From the NCBI GenBank assembly GCA_964639275.1, contig CAZXCQ010000096.1, forward strand, positions 1-20,527: a stretch of DNA of 20,527 bases, given 5' to 3'. Source of the stretch: CAZXCQ01 sp964639275 (GTDB lineage Bacteria; Desulfobacterota; DSM-4660; Desulfatiglandales; Desulfatiglandaceae). The notes beneath the pieces were generated by a model. That model searched no databases. It had not been told where the DNA came from and saw nothing but the letters and a program-made list of their open reading frames with translations. This document shows, in pieces, positions 12,213 through 20,527 of the stretch (position 1 is the stretch's first letter; each line of letters begins with the position of its first letter). A program made the position numbers and the translations under genes.

Positions 12213-15200
12213 TCACACCTCGGGTCTGGTTCGAAAGACCCTCACCTTTTGGCTTATCCTCTTCTGGAATCTGTCCAGATACACATAGACCACCGGGGTG
12301 ATATAGAGCGTCATCAGTTGAGAAAAGATCAACCCCCCGACAGTCGCCATCCCCAGGGGGCGCCGGGACTCGGCCCCGGCCCCAAATCCGATGGCAATGG
12401 GGAGGGTGCCAAAAAGCGCCGCCATGGTTGTCATCATGATGGGCCTGAAACGGATGATGCACCCCTGGTAGATGGCCTCGGCCGGGCCTTTTCCGTCTTT
12501 TCTCTCCGCCTCCAGGGCGAAGTCGATCATCATGATGGCATTTTTCTTTACCAGGCCCACCAGCATGATCACGCCCACAAAGGCATAGACGTTGAGATCG
12601 ATGTGGAAGATGAGGAGGGTCAGCAGGGCGCCGAATCCTGCTGAAGGCAGGCCGGAGAGGATGGTGAGGGGATGGATAAAGCTCTCGTAGAGAATTCCTA
12701 GTACAATGTATATTACCAGGACCGCCATCACTAATAGGATACCCAGGCCCCGTATAGACTCCTGAAAGGCCTGGGCCGTTCCCTGAAAGCTGGTACTGAT
12801 GGTCTCCGGCAGGGTCTGGCGGGCGACCTTCTCGACCGCGCCAACGACATCTCCCAATGAGACCCCGGGCTTCACATCAAAAGAAATGGTCACTGCAGGA
12901 AGCTGACCGAGATGATTTACCGTCAATGGCCCGAGGCCGCTGGTAATGGTCGCTACCGCATTCAAGGGAACCAGGTGCCCTGTGGCTGATCGGATGTAAA
13001 GCAGCCTAAGGGCCTCCGGATCCAGCTGATATCCGGGCTCAAGCTCGAGGATAACCTGGTATTCATTGTTCGGGGCAAAGATCGTGGAGATCTGCCGTGA
13101 CGAGTAGGCACTGAAGAGGGCATCCTCTATCTGGTGCGCCGTCAGACCCAGCGTGGCGGCCTTGTCCCGCTGGATATCAATATTGATTTGAGGATTCTTG
13201 ATTTCCAGATCGCTTGTCACATCCTGCAACCCCGGCAGGTCGCGGAGTTTGGCTTCGAGGATGGGCGCATAGCGATAGAGTTCATCCGTGTCGGGACCCT
13301 GCAGCGTGAACTGATACTGGCTCTTGGTGAGCCGCCCGCCGATCCGGATCGGGGGAAGGTTTTGTAGAAAGACCTGAATCCCTGGAACGGCCTCTAGCTT
13401 GCTCCTAAGCACCTGAATGACACCATCGACGCTCAGATTCCGTTCCTCCCTGGGCTTCAAATGCATAAAGAGACGGCCGGCATTGGTGGCCGCACTGGAG
13501 CGGCTGGCCCCGATCCCCGACATGAATGAATCAACGTTGGGGTCCTGGTGAACAATCGCGGCCAGGGCGCGCTGGTGGCGGACCATGGACTCGAAGGAGG
13601 TCCCTTGAGAGGCCTCGGTGATGGCAAAAATTCGTCCTGTGTCCTCGCTTGGGAGGAAACCTTTGGGTATGCGCACAAACAGGTAAGCCGTCACGACAAG
13701 GATGATCGCCGAGAGGATAATGACCGCACGACGATGGTCCAGGACCTTCCGAAGGCTCCATTCATAGACCTTGAGCATTCCCTGGAAGATGCGTTCAGCG
13801 GCGTTATAGAGGCGACCATGGCCTCGATCGGCAGGAGGGCGGAGGAAGCGGCTACAGAGCATGGGCGTCAGGGTAAGCGAGACGAATCCGGAGATGAGCA
13901 CCGCACAAGCGATGGTGACGGCGAATTCATGGAGAAGCATTCCCATGACCCCGCCCATAAAGAGCACCGGAACAAAGACGACGACCAGGGAAAGGGTCAT
14001 GGAGACGATGGTAAAGCCGATCTCTCTCGACCCGTTGAGCGCCGCCTGAAGGACCCCTTCTCCCTGCTCCATGTGGCGCACGATGTTTTCCAGCATCACG
14101 ATGGCATCATCCACCACAAACCCCACCGAAAGGATAAGGGCCATTATGGATAGGTTGTTAATGCTAAAATCCATAAAATACATTGCGGCAAAGGTGCCTA
14201 CAATGGATATGGGGAGGGACAGGCTGGGGATGAGGGTGGCGGAGAGGTTGCGCAAAAAGAGGAATATCACCAGCACCACCAGGCATACGGCCAGGAGCAG
14301 GGTCAACTTCACATCGGCCACGGATTCCCTGATCGATTCTGACCGGTCATAGAGGACATCTATGCTGACAGAGGCCGGAATGCTCGTCCTGAGGGTGCCG
14401 AGGATGTCTTTTACGGCGTTTACCACCTCTACCGTATTGGTGCCGGGCTGGCGCTGAATGGCCAGGACGATAGCCGGAATTTCGTTATACCAGTAAGCAG
14501 ACTTGTCGTTTTCGACGCTGTCGATGACCCGGCCAATGTCCCCAAGGCGCACGGGGGTCCCCTTCCGATAGGCCACCACCACCGGACGGTATGCCGCCGC
14601 TTCTGTCAACTGCCCGCTCGCCCTCACCGTGAAGGCCCGGTCAGTTCCCCAGAGCGTCCCTGTGGGTAGGTTTACATTGGCCTTCTGGATCGCACCGGCC
14701 ACTTCGTCGATCCCGATTCCCCTGGAGGCCAGGGCCTTCGGGTCCACCTGGACCCGGACGGCGTACTTCTGGGCGCCGTAGACCATGACCTGTGCAACTC
14801 CGCTGACCATAGAAATCCGCTGGGCCAGCAATGTCTCCGCATATTCGTTGACAGCCGAAAGGGGGAGGGTGGGAGAACTCAAGGAAAGATAGAGAACGGG
14901 CTGATCCGCCGGGTTTACCTTGCGGTAGGAGGGGGGGCTGGGCATATCGGAGGGGAGTTGGCCGGCCGCCGCCGTGATAGCTGCCTGCACATCCTGGGCC
15001 GCGGCATCAATGTCGCGGCTCAGGTCAAACTGGAGAGTGATCTGCGTGTTCCCCAACCCACTCGTTGAGGTCATGGAGTCAATGCCTGCGATGGTGGAAA
15101 ACTGGCGCTCCAGCGGTGTGGCAACGGCCGAGGCCATGGTCTCAGGGCTCGCCCCAGGGAGATTTGCCGATACAAGGAGGGTGGGAAAATCCACATTGGG

Positions 15201-15311
15201 CAGATCGCTTACCGGGAGCTGCCGGTACCCCATGATACCGAAGAGCAGGATGGCCACCATGACCAGCGTGGTCATAACCGGCCGGCGTATGAAGATTTCG
15301 GCAATATTCAT
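12213..15311 (-). CDS. RND efflux pump inner-membrane transporter (MdtB/MuxB-like, HAE1 class)
   Basis: The 1032-residue length is normal for HAE1 RND transporters that export drugs or amphiphiles using the proton gradient. The N-terminus MNIAEIFIRRPVMTTLVMVA is typical, followed by the QLPVSDLPNVDFP motif. The proton-relay pair Asp401-Asp402 lies in TM4 (GFVVDDAIVMLENI), and Lys922/Lys923 in TM10 (LVGLVKKNAIMMIDFALE) supply the partner lysine. Two large periplasmic loops (about 35-340 and 550-860) carry the pore and docking domains. The start overlaps the adaptor stop by 4 nt (ATGA), so the pair is translated together. No TolC-type outer-membrane gene is nearby. The closest-named relatives (MdtB, MuxB, or bile-salt/heavy-ligand exporters) are guessed from motifs; the substrate is unknown. 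Confidence 0.95.
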   Translation of the reverse strand: MNIAEIFIRRPVMTTLVMVAILLFGIMGYRQLPVSDLPNVDFPTLLVSANLPGASPETMASAVATPLERQFSTIAGIDSMTSTSGLGNTQITLQFDLSRDIDAAAQDVQAAITAAAGQLPSDMPSPPSYRKVNPADQPVLYLSLSSPTLPLSAVNEYAETLLAQRISMVSGVAQVMVYGAQKYAVRVQVDPKALASRGIGIDEVAGAIQKANVNLPTGTLWGTDRAFTVRASGQLTEAAAYRPVVVAYRKGTPVRLGDIGRVIDSVENDKSAYWYNEIPAIVLAIQRQPGTNTVEVVNAVKDILGTLRTSIPASVSIDVLYDRSESIRESVADVKLTLLLAVCLVVLVIFLFLRNLSATLIPSLSLPISIVGTFAAMYFMDFSINNLSIMALILSVGFVVDDAIVMLENIVRHMEQGEGVLQAALNGSREIGFTIVSMTLSLVVVFVPVLFMGGVMGMLLHEFAVTIACAVLISGFVSLTLTPMLCSRFLRPPADRGHGRLYNAAERIFQGMLKVYEWSLRKVLDHRRAVIILSAIILVVTAYLFVRIPKGFLPSEDTGRIFAITEASQGTSFESMVRHQRALAAIVHQDPNVDSFMSGIGASRSSAATNAGRLFMHLKPREERNLSVDGVIQVLRSKLEAVPGIQVFLQNLPPIRIGGRLTKSQYQFTLQGPDTDELYRYAPILEAKLRDLPGLQDVTSDLEIKNPQINIDIQRDKAATLGLTAHQIEDALFSAYSSRQISTIFAPNNEYQVILELEPGYQLDPEALRLLYIRSATGHLVPLNAVATITSGLGPLTVNHLGQLPAVTISFDVKPGVSLGDVVGAVEKVARQTLPETISTSFQGTAQAFQESIRGLGILLVMAVLVIYIVLGILYESFIHPLTILSGLPSAGFGALLTLLIFHIDLNVYAFVGVIMLVGLVKKNAIMMIDFALEAERKDGKGPAEAIYQGCIIRFRPIMMTTMAALFGTLPIAIGFGAGAESRRPLGMATVGGLIFSQLMTLYITPVVYVYLDRFQKRISQKVRVFRTRPEV

Positions 15312-16696
15312 TGATTGTGCTTGGTCTTATTGAGGTCGGCCTTGATTTCTACCTTTGTCCCCGGGGTGAGCCTGAGATAACCGTCGGTCACGACCCTTTC
15401 TCCAGGCCTGAGCCCCTGGGCGACAACGGTTTCTCCGCTTAGGGATCGGCCCACGGTCACCTTGCGATACTCCGCGGTGAGATCTGGGGTGACGACGAAC
15501 ACATAAGGCCCTTCCTGGCCGATCTGGACTGCCTCCGATGGGACGACGATTGCGCCAGAGTCTGTGGTGAGTATCAGGGCAACCTCCACAAACTGTCCCG
15601 GCCACAATCTGTCGTGGGTATTCGAGAAGGTCCCCTTGAGCCTGATCGTTCCGGTCGTCCGGTCCACGGAGTTGTCTACGAAGGTGAGGACCCCATCTTT
15701 CACAGGCTTGTCCTCACCCGGTATCAGCGCCTTCACCAGGAGTTGTCCCCGGGCCATATGTCTGCGGATATCCCCCAGATGCCGTTCGGGAAGGGAGAAG
15801 ACGACATAGACCGGACGCACCTGATTGATCTCCACGAGAACCACGTCGTTGGCCTTGATGACGTTGCCCTTATTGACGTGGAGGTTCCCCGTCCGTCCGT
15901 CCAGAGGTGCGTGGATAAAACAATAGCCGAGTTGGAGTTTGGCATTCTTCACCCCGGCGCTTGAGGCGCGCGCAGCCGCGCGGGCATGCTCCACGGCGGC
16001 ATCAGATGCCCTCAGACTGGCCTGTGCCTCCTCCAGCGCCGCCTGGTCTGCCAGCACCGCGGCCTCCAGGGCATCGGAGTTTGTTCGGACCTGGTCGTAT
16101 TGTTCCCTCGACACGTTCCCCTTTGCAGCCAGGGCAGCGTAACGTTCCGCCTGCACCTTGGCCATCCTGGCCTGGACCAGATCCTTGGTTAGAAGAGCCT
16201 TGACGTGCTTCACCTGGGCTCGGTCACGAACCCGGTTTGCTTTGGCCTGTTTCACCAGCGAGAGGTCTTTCTCCAAGATGGCCTCTGCCTGTTTGAGAGC
16301 GGCCTCAAATGGACGCGGGTCAACCTCAAAGAGAAGATCGCCCCTCTTTACCATGTCTCCTTCCTTAAAGGCTGTCCTTATGAGCTCCCCGCCAACCATG
16401 GATTTTATGGAAACAGAGGAGTAGGGCTCTACGTTCCCGATCGCCCTGAGCTGGACCGGCACGTCTTTTTCCACCGCAGAACCGACGGTGACGGGCGCTC
16501 TCGGCCGATTCCTCTGCTTGCCCTCTGTGTCCGCCGAGCAGGCAAAGCAGAAAAGGATAAGGGCCAGAGACAGCCCCTGTTTCAAACACCGCCAAAGGTC
16601 GGGGCCGGGGTAAAATCGTTTTTTTTGATCAGGTTTTTTACGCAATGTCATCAACCTATCCAAGACACCCTTCTCTTTGCGCGGATCTTTATACAT
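15308..16696 (-). CDS. RND efflux periplasmic adaptor protein (membrane fusion protein, MdtA-like)
   Basis: The 462-residue protein has the adaptor order: N-terminal anchor helix (LKQGLSLALILFCFACSADT, about 38-57), lipoyl/barrel-sandwich half (SVSIKSMVGGELIRTAFKEG), a long alpha hairpin (about 130-260), the second lipoyl half (CFIHAPLDGRTGNLHVNKGN), then beta-barrel and membrane-proximal domains ending RVVTDGYLRLTPGTKVEIK. Cys53 after FA is a possible lipid site, but the box (CFA-C) is weak. It bridges the pump to an outer-membrane channel that is not encoded here. The start is uncertain: the ATG at 16696 lies about 24 nt after the probable transcription start and has a weak ribosome site, and an ATG at 16651 is an alternative. 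The stop overlaps the pump gene by 4 nt. Confidence 0.93.
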   Translation of the reverse strand: MYKDPRKEKGVLDRLMTLRKKPDQKKRFYPGPDLWRCLKQGLSLALILFCFACSADTEGKQRNRPRAPVTVGSAVEKDVPVQLRAIGNVEPYSSVSIKSMVGGELIRTAFKEGDMVKRGDLLFEVDPRPFEAALKQAEAILEKDLSLVKQAKANRVRDRAQVKHVKALLTKDLVQARMAKVQAERYAALAAKGNVSREQYDQVRTNSDALEAAVLADQAALEEAQASLRASDAAVEHARAAARASSAGVKNAKLQLGYCFIHAPLDGRTGNLHVNKGNVIKANDVVLVEINQVRPVYVVFSLPERHLGDIRRHMARGQLLVKALIPGEDKPVKDGVLTFVDNSVDRTTGTIRLKGTFSNTHDRLWPGQFVEVALILTTDSGAIVVPSEAVQIGQEGPYVFVVTPDLTAEYRKVTVGRSLSGETVVAQGLRPGERVVTDGYLRLTPGTKVEIKADLNKTKHNQ

Positions 16697-16727
16697 AGAC
16701 AGACGGACCTGTCGCCAGGTTCGCGGG

Positions 16728-16756
16728 ATTATACCCGTCTATCCTGCGGCTGGCAA
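16728..16756 (-). promoter_or_regulatory. Sigma-70 promoter of the RND operon
   Basis: On the minus strand, TTGCCA (16756-16751), exactly 17 bp, then a perfect TATAAT (16733-16728), within GGGTATAATCCC. The predicted transcription start is near 16721, about 25 nt before the adaptor ATG at 16696. No clear regulator dyad is seen beyond the symmetry of GGGTATAATCCC itself, which could be an operator. Confidence 0.6.
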
Positions 16757-16837
16757 TAGGAAAAGAAAGTAACTTCTCAAAAATCCTGGGGGGTTAACGG
16801 CTTCCGCTATGGCCCGACAAGAAAAGTGGGGGACTGG

Positions 16838-17398
16838 TCATTCTCCGTCTTTTCCAATATGGAAGGCCTTACCGATGACTTCACCCAGACGGTGGTATTC
16901 CAGGGTCCCTGCTGCATATATCAGGGGATCTATCTTTTTCGCATCCGGATTCCCGTCGGTGATACAGCCCTCGTTAATATAGGTTTCAACGATTTCACCG
17001 ACCACCAACAAATGGCTCCCCAGGTCCAGGGAATGGACCCGTTTGCACTCCAGGTTCACCGGACATTCCTGGATCAGGGGGGCTGTTTCCAAGACACCAT
17101 AAAAGACCGCAAACATTTTTGACTTATCCCTCTTTTTGCCAGAATAGATCCCGCAGTAGTCGACCTTTTTGGCCAGGTCGGCAGAGGGAACATTGATTGA
17201 GAAGGTCCCCTGCTCCTCAATGCCTGTCAGGGTATGTCGCTCCTTTCTGAGTGCCACTGAAACCGCAGGCGGCTTGTATGCGGCAATCGCACACCAGGCG
17301 GCGGTCATAAAGTTGGGTTTCTCATCCACCCTTGCACCGACGAGAATGGCGGGCATCGGAAAGAGGAGTGTCTGGGGTCCGAGTTTCCTTTTTTCCAT
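16838..17398 (-). CDS. Flavin reductase (flavoredoxin-like) family protein
   Basis: The protein has 186 residues from the ATG at 17398 (AAGGAG about 10 nt upstream; an upstream TTG at 17422 keeps the same frame but has no such site). It has the FMN-binding split barrel of the flavin reductase/flavoredoxin family: PMPAILVGARVDEKPNFMTA, then AAYKPPAVSVALRKERHTLT and EEQGTFSINVPSADLAKKVD with a DYCGIYSGKKRDKSKMF insertion, and a later NLECKRVHSLDLGSHLLVVG stretch that is the usual dimer strand. Such proteins carry electrons or reduce FMN in anaerobes and often act with diiron or sulfur enzymes. It is separate from the RND operon (its stop is about 140 nt beyond the adaptor start) and its partner is unknown. 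Confidence 0.87.
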   Translation of the reverse strand: MEKRKLGPQTLLFPMPAILVGARVDEKPNFMTAAWCAIAAYKPPAVSVALRKERHTLTGIEEQGTFSINVPSADLAKKVDYCGIYSGKKRDKSKMFAVFYGVLETAPLIQECPVNLECKRVHSLDLGSHLLVVGEIVETYINEGCITDGNPDAKKIDPLIYAAGTLEYHRLGEVIGKAFHIGKDGE

Positions 17399-17526
17399 CG
17401 TCGCATTTCTCCTTTCTCGCAATATATGCCAGTGTTGTCCTGCGCCATATTACCTCGCACAAATCAAAAATACAATCACTGTGTCAATCTGGCTTTTTCA
17501 AAATTGACGAACTCGAAAAAACAATA

Positions 17527-17635
17527 TTCTCTCGCAAAGACGCGAAGAACGCCAAGAAAATGTCATTTAATATTAATAGCTTTGCGAATTTTGCCTGCCC
17601 TGTGAAATGCGAAGCCTATTTCTCTGGGGCGGCTT
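17527..17635. repeat. Intergenic repeat with degenerate CGCAAAGACGC-type and GAAGCCTATTTC blocks
   Basis: The block CTCGCAAAGACGCGAAGAAC (from 17531) resembles the widespread 'CGCAAAGACGCAAAGA' repeat of many Gram-negative genomes, which translates as SRKDAK in mis-called genes. A degenerate inverted end, GCTTTGCGAATTTTGC (17579-17594), follows. GCGAAGCCTATTTCTCTGGG (from 17609) matches 10761-10784 at 21 of 24 positions when extended. No gene is needed to explain the open frame over it. Confidence 0.5.
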
Positions 17636-17675
17636 TGCATGAGATTTTGACTTCTTACAACTCCATCAATATTGG

Positions 17676-17735
17676 CACTTGGAGAGGGCAATGGGCGTTC
17701 GGAGCCCCCATTGTTCAGCTTTCAAACGGTTAAAG
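17676..17735. repeat. Compact palindromic repeat, short form of the 7.1-7.4 kb element
   Basis: Bases 17676-17700 match the inverted form of 7303-7327 at 23 of 25 positions. Bases 17700-17735 match the inverted form of 7097-7132 at 30 of 36. The two blocks are therefore the outer parts of the long element, here joined without its roughly 170-bp interior. The hairpin is CAATGGGC with GCCCCCATTG around GTTCGGA. It ends about 14 nt beyond the amidohydrolase remnant's stop and could serve it as a terminator. Confidence 0.65.
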
Positions 17736-17748
17736 CGTCACGATTATT

Positions 17749-18724
17749 CTATTTCTTGAGATCAAAAATGCGACAGGGGTTTTCATAACCCACCCGGCGG
17801 GCAAGCTCAGGGGGAAGCAGGGAAAAGAATCTATGGGTCTGTTCTCGAGCACGCTGTCCCTGGGAGAGATCTTAAAGCTCATATAGAGATTCGGGTGTCT
17901 CCCCAACAGTCTCGCCGTTAGCCCGGCTGTGCGGCACCCGGTGTTGTCCCACCCCACATGTGACCAGATGATTTTTGCCCCTCGATTATGGGCCAGCAAC
18001 CGTTCAAAGGCCGCGATGTTGGGGGTCAGTGCGTCCGGGTTGGGAGGCGACCTGAGGCCAACCGGAAGTGGCATTTTTTCAGGAACGGCCTCCATATGGA
18101 TATCGATGGGCACGTCGTGTTTTGCGGCAATATCCGAGAGCAACAAAAACAGGGGGTGATCCGGAGGAGCCGATTGATGATTGTGGCCCTGCCCAGAGAC
18201 AGGTGCTCGGCCGTCATTTCCCCAAAACCAACCGCACCCTTTGAAAGGATCTCCAAGGCCTTTTTCTCAAATCTCTGCCGCAACTCCGGGCTTGTCTTAC
18301 CCTCCTTCACGGCCTCCTGAATTATGACATTCAGGGTCCCGCCCCCGCCGAGGCAGCCAAAACGGTCGGGATATCTCCGGACAATGCCAATGAGTTCATC
18401 GATGTCGTATTGACGGGGGTGCTGGAGGGAAAATGGCGGTGGCATGATCAGCATCTCTTTGATGCCCAGCCTGTCCATAAATTCCAGGGCGACCCGTGCC
18501 GCCCCGTCATAGTCCGGTGCCTGAGGCACTGCCCCCGGGCCGAATTGCCCGGCCACATGGCTATGGGCATCGATGTATGATCTCCCCCCTGCCGAACCCT
18601 CCCGGCTGGAAGCCGGGACCGGCTTCGTTTCCGGTTTTGGGGGCCCTGAGGAGGCACAAGAAAAGAGAAAAACAAGAAGAGATATCATCCCACGGATGCC
18701 GAATGTCCTGATTCCGATTCTCAC
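17749..18724 (-). pseudogene. Broken lipoprotein amidohydrolase (metal-dependent TIM-barrel hydrolase)
   Basis: From GTG at 18724 (GGGGAG 6 nt upstream), the N-terminus has a lipoprotein signal (MISLLVFLFSCASS, lipobox LFSC) and then YIDAHSHVAGQFG, the H-x-H metal site, MTAEHLSLG and the rest of the first half. Near 18187-18190 the reading shifts: frame 2 continues GHNHQSAPPDHPLFLLLSDI, IDIHMEAVPE and IIWSHVGWDN (a second His motif), then NLYMSFKISPRDSVLENRPI. About 17792 it shifts again to RFFSLLPPELARRVGYENPC and RIFDLKK, ending at TAG 17751-17749. The first break is one base in a run of C; the second also appears to drop the usual 50-70 residues of the family's WL...PDRF..GSD section, including the barrel's catalytic Asp region. 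It follows the hydantoinase B gene by 66 nt, so it was in its operon. A sequencing error could explain the first break, not the second. Confidence 0.8.
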
Positions 18725-18789
18725 GGCAATCTCCCCTCTCCCATTGTTTCAAACAGGATACATGTACCGTCAAAAGATTAGGGGATGAA

Positions 18790-20514
18790 TCACAACTTTT
18801 TTAAAGACTCCCGCAGCTTCTCGGTCGCCTCCCTGTCAACCTCAAGGGTCTCCGGATGGATCACCACACCATAGCTCTCCCCGGCACCTGCAAGACTGAC
18901 ATATCCATTTTCCACATCGGTCTTCACCTGCTCCGGATCGCGCTCAAGGGGATCGCCATATCCGCCTCCCCCGGCCGCGTCCATCGTGACAACATCCCCC
19001 GGGTTCAACCGGGTCAGCCCGTAGGGATTCCCCGCCTGCCCATTGACCAGAAACCGGGCCTTTGCCCCGTGTCCGCCGCCGAAAAGACCTTGAGGGGGGT
19101 AGTGATATCTCCCCGACTGGATACCCAGGTTGACAGGCGGGATGGGTGCATACTGATCGTCGGGGACCCTGAAGACCGCCCGCCTTCCAAGGCCCCCCAT
19201 CATCGTGCCAGGTCCCCCTGAATCGGTGAGTATCCCCCTCTCTTCCACTATGAGCGGGGTGTCGCTCTCAAAGATCTCCACCGGGGTATTGGCCCCATTG
19301 GCGGGAAAGATGTAGTCATAATAGCCATTATTTCCGGAACTGGCACCCATCCCGCCCCCCCTGATGATCACCGAATGCCACGGGGTCGCATCCCGCCGCC
19401 TGCCGTAAAAGACATTCATGGTCGCGGGCGTCCCCCCGCTCCCGGCAATAACCCGATCGGGCAGGGCCCCGGCCATGGCCCTGTAGATGATCTCGGTCAT
19501 AAAGTGCCCGATCTGCATTCGGGCGGCAACGGCCGCCGGAAACCTGCAATTGACCACGCTCCCCTCCGGGGCTGACATGTGTATGGGGGCGGTGCAACCA
19601 TCATTGTTGGGGATGTCGGGGTCAAACATGCTTTTCATCGCCATAAACACATAGGCATATGTAAAATTGAAAACCACATTGCCGCCCCAGTCCACCTGGG
19701 GAGAGGAGCCGTCGAGGTCCACGTCGATATCGCTCCCATGTACCTTGACCGCCACCTTGATCACGATGTCCGTCTTACCCTCCATCTGCTCCACAATCCC
19801 CTCGGCCCTGTAAACCCCGTCCGGGACCTCTGAAATGGACTCTCGCATACTCCCTTCGGTGCGGCTTATGATCTCATCGGCCAGATCGTCCAGGCCCTCA
19901 AGACCGTACTCCTCAAGCATCTGGCAGACCTTCTCCGTGCACACATGATTGGCCGCTATCTGCGAGCGGATATCGCCTGTCACCTCATCCGGTGTGCGGA
20001 CATTCCAGCGGATCATCTCCATAACACCCTGATTGAGCACCCCGCCGTCATAGAGCTTTACCAGGGGGATGAAGAGGCCGTCCTCATACACATCGTGGTT
20101 GTCTGAGGAGACGCGTCCCCCGATATCCGAGTGGTGAAACACGCAGGCAGTAAAGGCCGTGAGCCTGTCGTGATAAAAGATGGGGCTCATCACACAGACA
20201 TCATTCAGGTGCCCTGCGAGCGCCCATGGGTCATTGGTGATGAAGACATCACCGGGTCGATAGCTGTCTGGAGGCAGCCTCTCTATGAGTTTCTTGATCC
20301 CGAGGGCCATGGCCCCCGATTGACCCGGGGTTGCGAATGTCCCTTGCGCAAGCTCCCTTCCCTTGCGGTCGGTGAACATACAGGTGTAGTCGTGGGCATC
20401 CCGCAGCAGGCTCGAAAATGCCGTACGTGCCACGGCGCTGTCGGCCTCATCCACGATGGAGATCAGCCGGCGCCAGAGGATCTCCAAGGTCACAGGATCA
20501 AACTGTAGCCCCAT
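18790..20514 (-). CDS. hyuB: Hydantoinase B / oxoprolinase (HyuB) family subunit
   Basis: The 574-residue protein is full length for HyuB/acetone carboxylase alpha-like subunits. Family features are the opening FDPVTLEILWRRLISIVDEA, the RTAFSSLLRDAHDYTCMFTD region, GDVFITNDPWALAGHLNDVC, HHSDIGGRVSSDNHDVYEDG (metal-binding H-x-D and Gly-rich), the later PEGSVVNCRFPAAVAAR and the C-terminal Gly-rich MDAAGGGGYGDPLERDPE. These subunits act with HyuA in ATP-driven ring opening of hydantoins, oxoproline or related lactams; the substrate here is not fixed by sequence. AGGGAGGAAAGAG sits directly before the ATG at 20514. HyuA would be expected upstream, just beyond the window. It is followed downstream by the broken amidohydrolase. 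Confidence 0.9.
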   Translation of the reverse strand: MGLQFDPVTLEILWRRLISIVDEADSAVARTAFSSLLRDAHDYTCMFTDRKGRELAQGTFATPGQSGAMALGIKKLIERLPPDSYRPGDVFITNDPWALAGHLNDVCVMSPIFYHDRLTAFTACVFHHSDIGGRVSSDNHDVYEDGLFIPLVKLYDGGVLNQGVMEMIRWNVRTPDEVTGDIRSQIAANHVCTEKVCQMLEEYGLEGLDDLADEIISRTEGSMRESISEVPDGVYRAEGIVEQMEGKTDIVIKVAVKVHGSDIDVDLDGSSPQVDWGGNVVFNFTYAYVFMAMKSMFDPDIPNNDGCTAPIHMSAPEGSVVNCRFPAAVAARMQIGHFMTEIIYRAMAGALPDRVIAGSGGTPATMNVFYGRRRDATPWHSVIIRGGGMGASSGNNGYYDYIFPANGANTPVEIFESDTPLIVEERGILTDSGGPGTMMGGLGRRAVFRVPDDQYAPIPPVNLGIQSGRYHYPPQGLFGGGHGAKARFLVNGQAGNPYGLTRLNPGDVVTMDAAGGGGYGDPLERDPEQVKTDVENGYVSLAGAGESYGVVIHPETLEVDREATEKLRESLKKL

Positions 20515-20527
20515 CTCTTTCCTCCCT

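Noticed and set aside
17332..17733. 133-codon plus-strand frame over the intergenic repeats
   Set aside because: It spans the opposite strand of the flavin reductase start and the CGCAAAGACGC-type repeat. The SRKDAK peptide is a hallmark of a repeat mis-called as a gene.

Overview
The window reads as a chromosomal stretch of an anaerobic bacterium, most likely a Desulfobacterota (deltaproteobacterial, sulfate-reducer-like) genome. The grounds are corrinoid methyl-transfer genes, a quaternary-amine transporter, a TPR-AMIN-amidase cell-wall gene and repeat-filled intergenic DNA. This placement is inference from gene content. I see no rRNA, tRNA, CRISPR array or intact transposase.

Left block (1-3380, minus strand): a C1-transfer cluster. 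It holds the N-terminus of a methyl-THF:corrinoid methyltransferase (cut by the window edge), an intact non-pyrrolysine MttB-family methyltransferase, and a free-standing protein resembling the MetH reactivation domain. Upstream are two decayed genes: S-adenosylhomocysteine hydrolase (ahcY) in three reading frames with its NAD domain missing, and a fragment that looks like the start of a second MttB-type gene.

Quaternary-amine block (3400-6572): a MarR-family regulator diverges from a two-gene ABC importer of the glycine betaine/choline class (ATPase, then a fused permease and binding protein). A perfect MarR-type inverted repeat lies in the promoter of the methyltransferase remnant. Uptake and demethylation of a quaternary amine may therefore once have been, or still be, one regulon: MarR regulator, importer, MttB, corrinoid protein, THF.

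Middle block (6573-10694): a gene-poor 0.95 kb with a large imperfect inverted repeat, then two small genes of unknown function, a membrane-anchored coiled-coil LysM protein and a TPR-AMIN-Amidase_3 protein. The amidase keeps its zinc ligands but has Gln in place of the usual catalytic Glu.

Right block (10883-20527): a SnoaL-like small protein (minus), a zinc-ribbon protein (plus), and an RND efflux pair (adaptor then MdtB/MuxB-like pump, minus) with a good sigma-70 promoter. Then come a flavoredoxin-like flavin reductase, a lipoprotein amidohydrolase broken in three frames, and an intact hydantoinase B/oxoprolinase subunit at the right edge.

Two themes stand out. Gene decay is seen in at least three genes. 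A dispersed palindromic repeat occurs as a long form (7084-7364) and a compact form (17676-17735).
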